A stretch of 64,000 nt of DNA, taken from positions 2,170,001-2,234,000 of the forward strand of contig NZ_LT629783.1 in the NCBI RefSeq assembly GCF_900105835.1, written 5' to 3'. Numbering within the stretch: the first letter of the stretch is position 1; every line of letters starts with the position of its first letter. Under the pieces are notes generated by a model. That model did not search any database and was not told where the DNA came from. It saw only the letters and a program-made list of their open reading frames with translations. Made by a program: the position numbers and the translations under genes. Positions 56,893-64,000 of the stretch are shown piece by piece. The DNA is from Pseudomonas fragi (GTDB lineage Bacteria > Pseudomonadota > Gammaproteobacteria > Pseudomonadales > Pseudomonadaceae).

Positions 56893-57357
56893 ATGATCCG
56901 ACTTGAAAGTATCCTGACCCCCGGCCGTTCCCTGGTGAACGCGCCGGGCGGCAGTAAAAAGCGCGCACTCGAACATATTGCCAACCTGATCAGCCGCGAA
57001 GTGCCTGGTCTCGAAATGCAGGATGTTTTTGAGAGCCTTATTGCCCGTGAAAAACTGGGTTCCACCGGTTTCGGTAACGGCATTGCCATACCCCATTGCC
57101 GCCTCAAGGGTTGCGAGTCGCCTGTGAGCGCCTTGCTGCACCTCGACGCCCCCATAGATTTCGACGCCATCGATGGCGCGCCGGTCGACCTGCTTTTCGT
57201 TTTGCTGGTGCCAGAAGCGGCAACCGATGCACACCTGGAACTGCTCCGGCAGATTGCCAGCATGCTCGATCGTAAAGACGTGCGCGAAAGACTGCGCAGT
57301 GCACCTAGCAACGAAGCGTTGTACCAGGTTGTTCTGGACGTACAGAACGGTCATTAA
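56893..57357 (+). CDS. ptsN: PTS IIA-like nitrogen regulatory protein PtsN
   Basis: A 154-residue EIIA-Ntr of the nitrogen PTS. The phosphorylation site His68 is in [14 protein letters not shown]-like N-terminal residues ([13 protein letters not shown]) and [19 protein letters not shown] fit. It receives phosphate from PtsO and regulates potassium uptake and carbon storage in Pseudomonas. It starts 12 bp after hpf, and rapZ follows 2 bp later. Confidence 0.96.
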   Translation: MIRLESILTPGRSLVNAPGGSKKRALEHIANLISREVPGLEMQDVFESLIAREKLGSTGFGNGIAIPHCRLKGCESPVSALLHLDAPIDFDAIDGAPVDLLFVLLVPEAATDAHLELLRQIASMLDRKDVRERLRSAPSNEALYQVVLDVQNGH

Positions 57358-57359
57358 TC

Positions 57360-58217
57360 ATGCGCTTAGTCATAGTCAGCGGACGCTCCGGCTCCGGTAA
57401 AAGCACTGCCCTCGCCGTCCTTGAAGACAACGGTTTCTATTGCATCGACAACTTGCCAGCCGGCCTGCTGCCGGAACTGGCCGAGCGGGCGTTGATTCAC
57501 ACCGAGCTGGCGCAACCGCTGGTGGCCGTATCGATCGATGCGCGCAACCTGCCCAGCCACCTGTCCCGCTTCCCTCAGTTGCTTGAAGAGGTTCGCAGCC
57601 GACATATTCAGTGCGATGTGCTGTACCTGGATGCCGACGAAGAAACCCTGCTCAAGCGCTTCTCGGAAACCCGCAGGCGCCACCCGCTCAGCAGTGCGAG
57701 CCGCTCGCTGGCCGAGGCCATTCGCGATGAAACCCAGCTGCTGGGTCCGATTGCCGACCTCGCCGACCTGACCATCAACACCACCAACCTGAACCTGTAC
57801 CAGCTGCGTGACACGATCAAGCTGCGCCTGCTGAACAAGCCGGAACCCGGTACTGCCTTTTTGGTGGAGTCGTTTGGCTTCAAGCGCGGGATGCCGGTGG
57901 ATGCCGACCTGGTATTTGACGTGCGCTGCCTGCCCAACCCGTACTGGAAACCCGAGCTGCGCGAGCAGTCAGGGCTGGACCAGCCGGTTGCCGACTACCT
58001 GGCGGCACAGCCTGATGTCGAAGAAATGTACCAGGACATCTCCAGCTACCTGCTTAAATGGCTACCACGCTTTGCGGCCAGCAACCGCGCCTATGTGACC
58101 ATCGGGATCGGCTGCACGGGCGGGCATCACCGTTCCGTGTACCTGACCGAACGCCTGGGCAAATGCCTGCAAGAAACTCTGAAGAACGTCCAGGTTCGCC
58201 ACCGCGACCTTACTTGA
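57360..58217 (+). CDS. rapZ: RNase adapter protein RapZ
   Basis: A 285-residue P-loop protein. The Walker A motif is [27 protein letters not shown] (in pieces), and [21 protein letters not shown] follows. The C-terminal RNA-binding region carries [27 protein letters not shown] and [19 protein letters not shown]. In E. coli it directs RNase E to GlmZ; the Pseudomonas role is less clear. It lies between ptsN and ptsO. Confidence 0.96.
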   Translation: MRLVIVSGRSGSGKSTALAVLEDNGFYCIDNLPAGLLPELAERALIHTELAQPLVAVSIDARNLPSHLSRFPQLLEEVRSRHIQCDVLYLDADEETLLKRFSETRRRHPLSSASRSLAEAIRDETQLLGPIADLADLTINTTNLNLYQLRDTIKLRLLNKPEPGTAFLVESFGFKRGMPVDADLVFDVRCLPNPYWKPELREQSGLDQPVADYLAAQPDVEEMYQDISSYLLKWLPRFAASNRAYVTIGIGCTGGHHRSVYLTERLGKCLQETLKNVQVRHRDLT

Positions 58218-58232
58218 AGGATCTACCCCGCG

Positions 58233-58505
58233 ATGCCTGCAGTGGAAATTGAAATCATCAACAAACTGGGCTTGCACGCCCGTGCATCGGCAAAGTTTGT
58301 CGGCATCGCAGGGCAGTTTCCATGTCAGATCCAGGCGGGTCGCACCCCTGAGTCGATGGTCGATGGCAAAAGCATCATGGCCATGATGATGCTGGCTGCC
58401 GGCAAGGGCACCACCATCCACCTCAAAACCGAGGGTGAGAAGGAACAGGAAGCACTGGACGCACTGGTCGCGCTGATCAACAACTATTTTGATGAAGGCG
58501 AGTAA
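58233..58505 (+). CDS. ptsO: Nitrogen PTS HPr-like protein PtsO (NPr)
   Basis: A 90-residue HPr-type phosphocarrier. The active His15 is in LGLHARASAKFV, and the second motif ESMVDGKSIMAMMMLAAGKGTTI contains the conserved serine region. It carries phosphate from PtsP (elsewhere) to PtsN. Last in the rpoN operon, 15 bp after rapZ. A tandem of two REP-type repeats follows. Confidence 0.95.
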   Translation: MPAVEIEIINKLGLHARASAKFVGIAGQFPCQIQAGRTPESMVDGKSIMAMMMLAAGKGTTIHLKTEGEKEQEALDALVALINNYFDEGE

Positions 58506-58523
58506 CCGAACCGTGCATCAACC

Positions 58524-58623
58524 TGTAGCCGCTGCCTAAGGCTGCGATAAGGCCCGAAGGGTGTTCATGCCCACAAAAGCGCGACCGCTTCGCGCTCGAT
58601 CGCAGCCTGCGGCAGCGGCTACA
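58524..58623. repeat. REP-type inverted repeat, second family
   Basis: TGTAGCCGCTGCC at the left and GGCAGCGGCTACA at the right (58611-58623) are complements, with a second inverted pair GCTGCGA/TCGCAGC further in. The sequence differs from the GTGGGAGCGGGC family. Confidence 0.88.
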
Positions 58624-58651
58624 GACTTCACACCCAGATCACCCTCCCACC

Positions 58652-58736
58652 TGTAGCAGTTGACGAGTAGAACGAGGCTACGTCCGGTTTGGTGCGCCAC
58701 TGCGACGCAGCCTCGCTCCGCGAGTCAGCTGCTACA
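58652..58736. repeat. REP-type inverted repeat, third variant
   Basis: TGTAGCAGTTGAC at 58652 and GTCAGCTGCTACA at 58724-58736 form a mostly complementary pair. An inner pair AACGAGGCT(ACG) and (GC)AGCCTCGCT is also present. It is tandem to the element at 58524, filling the gap between the rpoN operon and the ZIP gene. Confidence 0.85.
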
Positions 58737-58784
58737 AAGGCCCCTTGACCGGCAATAGAGTATCTACAGGTTAATCCCCCCTGC

Positions 58785-59678
58785 TCAGCCCAGCGCCGTA
58801 TCCATCACCATCATCAGGCAAAAGCCGACGCACAAGCCCAGGCTTGCCAGCTTCTCGTGGCCATTGCGCCGCGACTCGGGGATGACTTCCTGGGTGACCA
58901 CCAGCAGCATCGCCCCGGCCGCCAATGCCAACCCCAACGGCAACAATACTTCGGCCAGATTGACCAGCCAGGCACACAGCACCGCAAACACCGGCTCAAC
59001 CAGCCCTGAAGCCGCGCCAATCAAGAACGCCTTGACCCGCGACATGCCCGCCCCAGCCAGCACCAGGGCAATTACCAGCCCCTCCGGCACATCCTGCAAG
59101 GCAATCCCCATCGCCAGGCTATCGGCATCTGGCATGCCGCCACCTGCCGACACCCCCACCGCCATGCCCTCAGGAATGTTGTGCGCCACAATCGCAATCA
59201 CAAACAACCAGATGCGCGGTGCAATGACCGGCTCGCCGGGGCGACTGACAAAAACCTCCGGCCCGGCGCCAGACACCTTGCGATCCACCAGAAACAGGCA
59301 AAATGCGCCCAGCAGGATCCCCACGCTGATCAGCCCGCTGGCGGACCAGGGCGACAAACCCAGGCTTTGCGCGGCCGCAATGCCCGGCACGATCAGCGAA
59401 AAGGCCGTAGCCGCCAGCATTACCCCGGCCCCAAAACCCAACAAGGTATCGCTGACCGCCACCGGCATTTTTCGAATAACCAGTACCGGCACTGCACCTA
59501 GCGCCGTGCCCAACGCACACAACGCACCTCCCTGCAGCGCCCGCAGCAGCCTGGGTTCCAGATCCAGCCAGACCAACCCCTTGGCAACCAGCAAGGCCGT
59601 GCCCGCCAACAACAAGAGCGTACCGAAGGCATAGCGAAACATCCGCACGCCCCCGACCGCTAAAATTTGCGTGCCCAT
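58785..59678 (-). CDS. ZIP family metal transporter
   Basis: A 297-residue ZIP-type divalent-metal transporter with about eight hydrophobic segments. The metal pore motifs are visible: VIAIVAHNIPEGMAVGV (HNIPEG) and ALQDVPEGLVIALVLAGAG (QDVPEG). It probably imports zinc, iron or manganese. It is 27 bp downstream of sodA. Adjacency to Mn-type superoxide dismutase suggests manganese supply, but substrate cannot be read. Confidence 0.9.
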   Translation of the reverse strand: MGTQILAVGGVRMFRYAFGTLLLLAGTALLVAKGLVWLDLEPRLLRALQGGALCALGTALGAVPVLVIRKMPVAVSDTLLGFGAGVMLAATAFSLIVPGIAAAQSLGLSPWSASGLISVGILLGAFCLFLVDRKVSGAGPEVFVSRPGEPVIAPRIWLFVIAIVAHNIPEGMAVGVSAGGGMPDADSLAMGIALQDVPEGLVIALVLAGAGMSRVKAFLIGAASGLVEPVFAVLCAWLVNLAEVLLPLGLALAAGAMLLVVTQEVIPESRRNGHEKLASLGLCVGFCLMMVMDTALG

Positions 59679-59705
59679 AATCCGCCTGAATCCTTTTCGG
59701 TGGGC

Positions 59706-60317
59706 TTAGCCAATCGCCGCTTGATAGCGTCGAGCTACTTCGGGCCAGTTGATCACGTTGTAGAACGCATTGATGTATTCCGGGCGACGGTTTTGATAAC
59801 GCAGGTAATAAGCGTGTTCCCACACGTCCAGCCCCAGAATCGGCGTGTTGCCGTTCATCAGCGGGCTGTCCTGGTTACCGCTGCTTTCGATCACCAGTTT
59901 TTTTTGCGGGGTCACGCTCAACCAGGCCCAACCACTGCCAAAACGCGTCAGCGCCGCCTTGGTGAAGTTCTCCTTGAACGTCTCCAGTCCGCCCAACTGC
60001 TCGTCAATGGCCTTGGCCAGCGCACCTTCGGGCTTGCCCCCGCCTTTGGGGCTCATGACTTCCCAGAACAACGAGTGGTTGGCATGCCCGCCACCCTGGT
60101 TGATGACTGCCGCTCGCAGTTTTTCGGGTAACTGGTTAACACTGGCCACCAGTTTTTCCACCGGCCATTTGGCCCATTCGGTGCCCTCGACGGCCGCGTT
60201 GAGGTTATTGATATAGGTCTGGTGATGCTTGGTGTAGTGGATTTCCATGGTTTGCGCGTCAATATGCGGCTCAAGCGCGTCGTAGGCGTAAGGCAAGGCA
60301 GGCAAGGTATAAGTCAT
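59706..60317 (-). CDS. sodA: Superoxide dismutase (Mn type)
   Basis: A 203-residue Fe/Mn superoxide dismutase. Metal ligands His27 (MEIHYTKHH) and His81 (NHSLFW) are in place, as is the late DVWEHAYYL with Asp and His ligands. [11 protein letters not shown] and SSGNQDSPL favour the manganese type. It starts one base after the upstream orfX. In P. aeruginosa this gene lies in the Fur-controlled fagA-fumC-orfX-sodA operon, and the same order is present here. The enzyme would replace iron SOD when iron is scarce. Confidence 0.95.
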   Translation of the reverse strand: MTYTLPALPYAYDALEPHIDAQTMEIHYTKHHQTYINNLNAAVEGTEWAKWPVEKLVASVNQLPEKLRAAVINQGGGHANHSLFWEVMSPKGGGKPEGALAKAIDEQLGGLETFKENFTKAALTRFGSGWAWLSVTPQKKLVIESSGNQDSPLMNGNTPILGLDVWEHAYYLRYQNRRPEYINAFYNVINWPEVARRYQAAIG

Positions 60318-60318
60318 A

Positions 60319-60768
60319 TCAATGTGCTCCTAAGTGATGGCCGCTAACGGTCGAGAACTCATGGCTGCTTTGAGCCACGTTGCTTTTGAGCAACAGATTG
60401 GAGCGCGGGTATTCGCCGTGCTCGCTGATAAAGTTCAAAAGCTCTACATAGGTCTTGCTGCTCTGACGCAGCGCCGCTTCGCGCAATGCGGTCGGCAGGC
60501 GCGGGCTCTGCATGGTTTGCAGCAACCGCTGGTGAATTGCGCAGAGGTATTCGACGCTCTCTTCCGGCTGGTTGAGGCGCAAGTGCAGATCCGCCAGGTT
60601 GTGGTGTGAAATGACACAGGCGGCCACTGCTTCGTCGGCATCACTCCAGCGCTCGAACAACACCTGGGCCAGCGCCAGTGCCTGCAGGTAGTGTTCGCGG
60701 GCATCGACCAGCTCGCCTTCGGCGAAACAGCGGTTGGCTCTTTCGATCGTGCGTTTCCAGTGCTCCAT
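60319..60768 (-). CDS. Conserved hypothetical protein (orfX of the fagA-fumC-sodA operon)
   Basis: A 149-residue helical protein of unknown function. It shows tetratricopeptide-like helices ([55 protein letters not shown], in pieces). The ATG at 60768 has GGAGG upstream; a frame from 60780 is four residues longer. It matches orfX by position between fumC and sodA, as in P. aeruginosa. Confidence 0.85.
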   Translation of the reverse strand: MEHWKRTIERANRCFAEGELVDAREHYLQALALAQVLFERWSDADEAVAACVISHHNLADLHLRLNQPEESVEYLCAIHQRLLQTMQSPRLPTALREAALRQSSKTYVELLNFISEHGEYPRSNLLLKSNVAQSSHEFSTVSGHHLGAH

Positions 60769-60796
60769 GTGAACCTCCAAAGCAGTGTTTATCGGG

Positions 60797-62173
60797 TTAA
60801 ACGCCGCCGGCGGTCAGTTTTTCGGGGTCCAGCAGGACCTCGAGCTGGCTGCGCGACAGGTCGGTGTATTCGAGGGCCACGTCTATTACCGGGCGCCCCT
60901 GCTGGTAGGCGGTCTTGGCGATTTCGGCGGCCTTTTGATAGCCGATGATCGGGTTCAGCGCCGTGACCAGGATCGGATTGCGCGACAGCGCTTCCTTGAG
61001 CTTGGCTTCGTTGACCTTGAAACTGGCAATGGCCTTGTCGGCCAGCAGGCGGCTTGAATTGGCCATCAGCTCGATGCTGCTGAGTAGGTTTTGCGCAATG
61101 ACCGGCAGCATCACGTTCAACTCAAAGTTGCCGGACTGGCCTGCCACGGTGATCACCGCGTCATTACCGATCACCTGCGCTGCGACCATCGCCGTAGCTT
61201 CCGGTATCACCGGGTTGACCTTGCCCGGCATGATCGACGAGCCCGGCTGCAACGCCTCAAGTTCGATCTCGCCCAGGCCGGCCAGGGGGCCGGAGTTCAT
61301 CCAGCGCAGGTCGTTGGCGATTTTCATCAGTGACACTGCCGTGGCCTTCAACTGACCAGAAACAGCCACTGCGGTGTCCTGCGACCCAATCAGGGCAAAC
61401 AGGTCCTTGCCCGGCGTGAAGACCACCCCGGTCAGCTCGCTGAGTTGCTGACTGAATAACGCAGCAAACTGCGGGTGGGCGTTAACCCCGGTGCCCACTG
61501 CGGTACCGCCCTGGGCCAGGGATTGCAGCGCCGGCTGCAGGTTGTGCAAATGCTCGATATTGGCCTTGAGTTGCTGCGCCCAGCCATTGAGCACCTGGCT
61601 CATGCGTACCGGCATGGCGTCCATCAAATGGGTGCGCCCGGTTTTGACATAGGCATGAACCTCGATCGCCTTGCGCTCGATAACCTGCACCAGATGGCTC
61701 AGCGCCGGCAGCAACTGCTCGTGCAGGCCCAGTGCAGCGCTGACATGGATGGTGGTCGGGATAATGTCGTTACTGCTTTGCCCGCAGTTGACGTGATCGT
61801 TGGGGTTCACCGGCTCGCCCAGCAACCGCGTGGCCAGGGTGGCAATCACTTCATTGGCATTCATGTTGGAACTGGTGCCCGAGCCGGTCTGGAAAATATC
61901 CACCGGAAAGTGCTCCATGTAATCGCCGGTCAGCAGGATTTGTGCCGCTTCGACAATGGCCTCGCCCTGCGCCGCCGTGATTTGCTTGAGCTCGACGTTG
62001 GCCTGGGCTGCGGCGGCTTTGGCGAGGATCAGCGCGCGGATGAATTGCGCAGGCATGCGTTGATGGCTGATCGGGAAGTTGTCGACCGCACGCTGGGTTT
62101 GCGCGCCGTATAGCGCGGCCTCAGGTACACGCAACTCACCCATGCTGTCGCGTTCGATACGAGTGTTACTCAT
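60797..62173 (-). CDS. fumC: Class II fumarase
   Basis: An iron-independent fumarase of 458 residues. The N-terminus has RIERDSMGELRVPEAALYGAQTQRAV; GSGTSSNMNANEV and the signature PGSSIMPGKVNP are present, with the active-site histidine in KTGRTHLMDAMP-type sequence. Class II fumarase needs no iron-sulfur cluster, so it replaces class I under iron limitation. It overlaps the fagA end by 8 bp and is followed by orfX and sodA. Confidence 0.97.
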   Translation of the reverse strand: MSNTRIERDSMGELRVPEAALYGAQTQRAVDNFPISHQRMPAQFIRALILAKAAAAQANVELKQITAAQGEAIVEAAQILLTGDYMEHFPVDIFQTGSGTSSNMNANEVIATLATRLLGEPVNPNDHVNCGQSSNDIIPTTIHVSAALGLHEQLLPALSHLVQVIERKAIEVHAYVKTGRTHLMDAMPVRMSQVLNGWAQQLKANIEHLHNLQPALQSLAQGGTAVGTGVNAHPQFAALFSQQLSELTGVVFTPGKDLFALIGSQDTAVAVSGQLKATAVSLMKIANDLRWMNSGPLAGLGEIELEALQPGSSIMPGKVNPVIPEATAMVAAQVIGNDAVITVAGQSGNFELNVMLPVIAQNLLSSIELMANSSRLLADKAIASFKVNEAKLKEALSRNPILVTALNPIIGYQKAAEIAKTAYQQGRPVIDVALEYTDLSRSQLEVLLDPEKLTAGGV

Positions 62174-62561
62174 CGGGAAATCCTTGCACCAGTTCTGTTA
62201 AAGAAATTGAAGGTTCGAGCTCGCAGGTTGCCAACTGCCAGGCAAAGCTTTGCCAGCGCTTGAGCCGGCAGTTGCACAGGGCTTGGGTTTCGAGGTCGCG
62301 CAGCGGGCGCCACGCGTTGTCCAGACACAGGGTGCGCCAGTGCCACGGCAGCGCGGTGTCGGTAGCGGTGTCGAGCAACAGCCGGAAGGTGGTCACGGCA
62401 ATCAACCACGGGGAGGTGGCCGTACAGCCGGCAAGATAGCGGCCTTCGGCCAGGTAATGCTCGATCAGGCGCGGCTCGTTCGGTGCCAGCGCGCAACGGA
62501 TCTGGCGGCTCATCCAGCGCCAGCTTTCTAGATACGGCCCTTCACGCAACGCAGAACTCAT
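62166..62561 (-). CDS. fagA: FagA-like protein (Fe-regulated operon leader gene)
   Basis: A 131-residue protein of unknown function, first in the operon with fumC, orfX and sodA. Position and order match fagA of P. aeruginosa, and the sequence (LESWRWMSRQIRCALAPNEPRLIEHYLAEGRYL, CNCRLKRWQSFAWQL, in pieces) looks like a small cysteine-containing soluble protein. A 16-of-19 Fur box lies directly upstream. Its stop overlaps fumC by 8 bp. Confidence 0.85.
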   Translation of the reverse strand: MSSALREGPYLESWRWMSRQIRCALAPNEPRLIEHYLAEGRYLAGCTATSPWLIAVTTFRLLLDTATDTALPWHWRTLCLDNAWRPLRDLETQALCNCRLKRWQSFAWQLATCELEPSISLTELVQGFPDE

Positions 62562-62576
62562 GACCCAGGCTCACTC

Positions 62577-62595
62577 GATAATGAGATTCATTATT
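62577..62595 (-). promoter_or_regulatory. Fur box upstream of fagA-fumC-orfX-sodA
   Basis: GATAATGAGATTCATTATT matches the Fur consensus GATAATGATAATCATTATC at 16 of 19 positions by my count. A further Fur-like half, GATATTGATTATC, follows at 62600-62612, so an extended Fur binding site is likely. It starts 16 bp upstream of the fagA start. Confidence 0.9.
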
Positions 62596-62647
62596 AAGCG
62601 ATATTGATTATCAAAACAAGCCTGCTAAAGGATGGGGTGCACAAACA

Positions 62648-62683
62648 CAAAAAAGGCGTATCACCGATTCAGTGATACGCCTT
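62648..62683 (-). terminator. Rho-independent terminator of pmbA
   Basis: AAGGCGTATCAC (62653-62664) and GTGATACGCCTT (62672-62683) form a 12-bp stem. On the minus strand the stem is followed by a T-run (A-run at 62648-62654), so it ends the pmbA transcript. Confidence 0.9.
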
Positions 62684-62703
62684 GGCATGGAACAGAGCAG
62701 CGT

Positions 62704-64000
62704 TTAGCTACCCGCCACCATCATGCGTTCGATCAGCACCGAGCCGGTGCGGATATTGCTGCGCAGTTCCAGGTCGTTGCCCACGGCCACGATCTGTTTG
62801 AACATGTCGCGCATATTGCCGGCAATGGTCACTTCCTGAACCGGGAACTGGATTTCGCCATTCTCGACCCAGAAACCCGCCGCGCCACGGGAGTAGTCGC
62901 CGGTGACCATGTTCAGGCCGCTGCCCATCAGCTCCGTGACGAACAAACCACGGCCCATGCGCCGGATCAATGCCGCCTGGTCTTCGTCGCCGTGGGTCAC
63001 GAACAGGTTATGCACGCCGCCGGCGTTGGCAGTGCTCGGCATGCCCAGCTTGCGTCCGGAGTAGGTGCTGAGGATGTACGAAACCAGCTCGCCGTCCTTG
63101 ATAAACGGCTTGGCGTAGGTGGCCAGGCCGTCGTTGTCGAACGATGAGCTGCCCATGGCGCGCATCAGGTGCGGGCGCTCGTCCAGGGTCAGCCATTCAG
63201 GGAAAATTTGCTGGCCCATCGCATCGAGCAGGAACGACGACTTGCGGTACAGGTTGCCGCCCGAGATGGCACCCAGGAAACTGCCGAACAGGCCGCCAGC
63301 CAGTTCGGCCGAGAACAGCACCGGCACTTCGCAAGTGGGTACCGGACGCGAGCCAAGGCGGCGGGCAGCGCGCTCGGCGGCGCGCTGGCCAATGCTCACG
63401 GCGTCCATCAACAACTCGCCCTGGCAATTGACGTCATACCAGTAGTCACGCTGCATCTGGCCGTCACCTTCGGCGATCATCACGCAGCTGAGGCTATGCC
63501 GGGTGGAAGCCGAGCCACCGATAAAGCCATTGCTGTTGCCGTATACACGGCAGCCCTGATGGGTGCTGAGGGTGGTGCCATCGGCGTTCTTGATCCGGCT
63601 GTCGGCATCAAATGCTGCCGCTTCACAGGCCAGGGCCTTTTCAATGGCCTGCTCGGGGGTGATGTCCCAGGTGTGGAACACATCAAAGTCTTTCAGTTCA
63701 CGCGCCATCAGGCTGGCATCGGCCAAACCCGAGCTTTCGTCTTCCGAAGTGTGTTTGGCGATCGCCAGGGCAGCAGCGACGGTTTCGCGGATGGCCTCCG
63801 GGCCGGTGGCCGAGGTGCTGGCCGAGCCTTTGCGCTGGCCTACATAGAGGGTGATGCCAAAACCCTGGTCACGGTTGAACTCTACGGTTTCAACTTCGCG
63901 CTGACGTACCGAGGTCGACAAACCCTGCTCCAGCGACACGGCGACTTCACAGGCGCTGGCGCCCTGGCGCCTGGCTTCGGCAATGATTTGCTCGACCTGT
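62704..64000 (-). CDS. pmbA: Metalloprotease PmbA (TldE), 5' end outside the window
   Basis: The inactive-subunit partner of the TldD/TldE protease, which processes microcins and degrades CcdA in E. coli. About 431 codons are present and the frame stays open to base 64000, so the N-terminus is missing. The core shows VSLEQGLSTSVRQREVETVEFNRDQGFGITLYVGQRKGSASTS (in pieces), CQGELLMDAVSIGQRAAERAARRLG, and the C-terminal SGLNMVTGDYSRGAAGFWVENGEIQFPVQEVTIAGNMRDMF. An ATG at 63939 is internal and is not the true start. Confidence 0.95.
   Translation of the reverse strand, partial: QVEQIIAEARRQGASACEVAVSLEQGLSTSVRQREVETVEFNRDQGFGITLYVGQRKGSASTSATGPEAIRETVAAALAIAKHTSEDESSGLADASLMARELKDFDVFHTWDITPEQAIEKALACEAAAFDADSRIKNADGTTLSTHQGCRVYGNSNGFIGGSASTRHSLSCVMIAEGDGQMQRDYWYDVNCQGELLMDAVSIGQRAAERAARRLGSRPVPTCEVPVLFSAELAGGLFGSFLGAISGGNLYRKSSFLLDAMGQQIFPEWLTLDERPHLMRAMGSSSFDNDGLATYAKPFIKDGELVSYILSTYSGRKLGMPSTANAGGVHNLFVTHGDEDQAALIRRMGRGLFVTELMGSGLNMVTGDYSRGAAGFWVENGEIQFPVQEVTIAGNMRDMFKQIVAVGNDLELRSNIRTGSVLIERMMVAGS

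Overview
The window is a stretch of chromosome from a Pseudomonas species, most likely of the P. fluorescens/P. putida side of the genus. Evidence: the conserved blocks kdsD-kdsC-lptC-lptA-lptB-rpoN-hpf-ptsN-rapZ-ptsO, mlaFEDCB-ibaG-murA-hisG-hisD-hisC and fagA-fumC-orfX-sodA; high GC; and eleven copies of the GTGGGAGCGGGCTTG-type REP doublet (REPIN) typical of these groups. No rRNA, tRNA, CRISPR array, insertion sequence or prophage was seen.

Layout. 1-4.2 kb: end of a LysR regulator, an SDR oxidoreductase, a GhrB-like 2-hydroxyacid dehydrogenase, an EamA exporter and an AraC regulator. 4.3-12.7 kb: two complete cell-surface signalling systems for iron uptake, arranged back to back. A siderophore receptor with its FecR and ECF sigma factor lies on the minus strand and fecI-fecR-fecA on the plus strand; they share a 183-bp control region with a Fur-box-like site. 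12.9-16.5 kb: a ribosome-associated HPF/RaiA protein, PsiE, the SOS protein YebG behind a perfect LexA box, a quinone-reductase-like flavoprotein with a MerR regulator, and a leucine-dehydrogenase-family protein whose catalytic lysine is replaced by glutamine. 16.8-21 kb: the homogentisate pathway hmgA-fahA-maiA with its IclR regulator. 21-24.4 kb: a hypothetical protein, a probable small RNA, a CidA/CidB (LrgA/LrgB) pair with a LysR regulator, and a flavodoxin.

24.4-29.8 kb is the most suggestive region. A short LOV photoreceptor, an unknown protein, a MerR protein of the LitR/CarH type without the B12-binding histidine, an ABM-domain membrane protein and a pterin operon (folM-folE-folX-DUF1244-hopJ) lie together and may form a blue-light module.

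29.9-43 kb: trxB, cysZ, a glycosyltransferase whose start lies in a perfect hairpin, glutathione peroxidase, slyD, a DUF3565 protein, pta, an acyltransferase, cysD-cysNC, a Nif3-like protein and the periplasmic protease algW. 43-58.5 kb: histidine biosynthesis, murA, the Mla phospholipid transport system, then the divergent LPS-assembly/rpoN/nitrogen-PTS operon. 58.5-64 kb: a second REP family, the Fur-controlled fagA-fumC-orfX-sodA-ZIP operon (an iron-sparing oxidative-stress set), and the start of pmbA, which runs off the window end.

Several intergenic regions carry exact inverted repeats not explained by the genes: the cysZ leader, the murA-hisG spacer, the algW promoter, the lptB-rpoN spacer and the hmgA-hmgR promoter.
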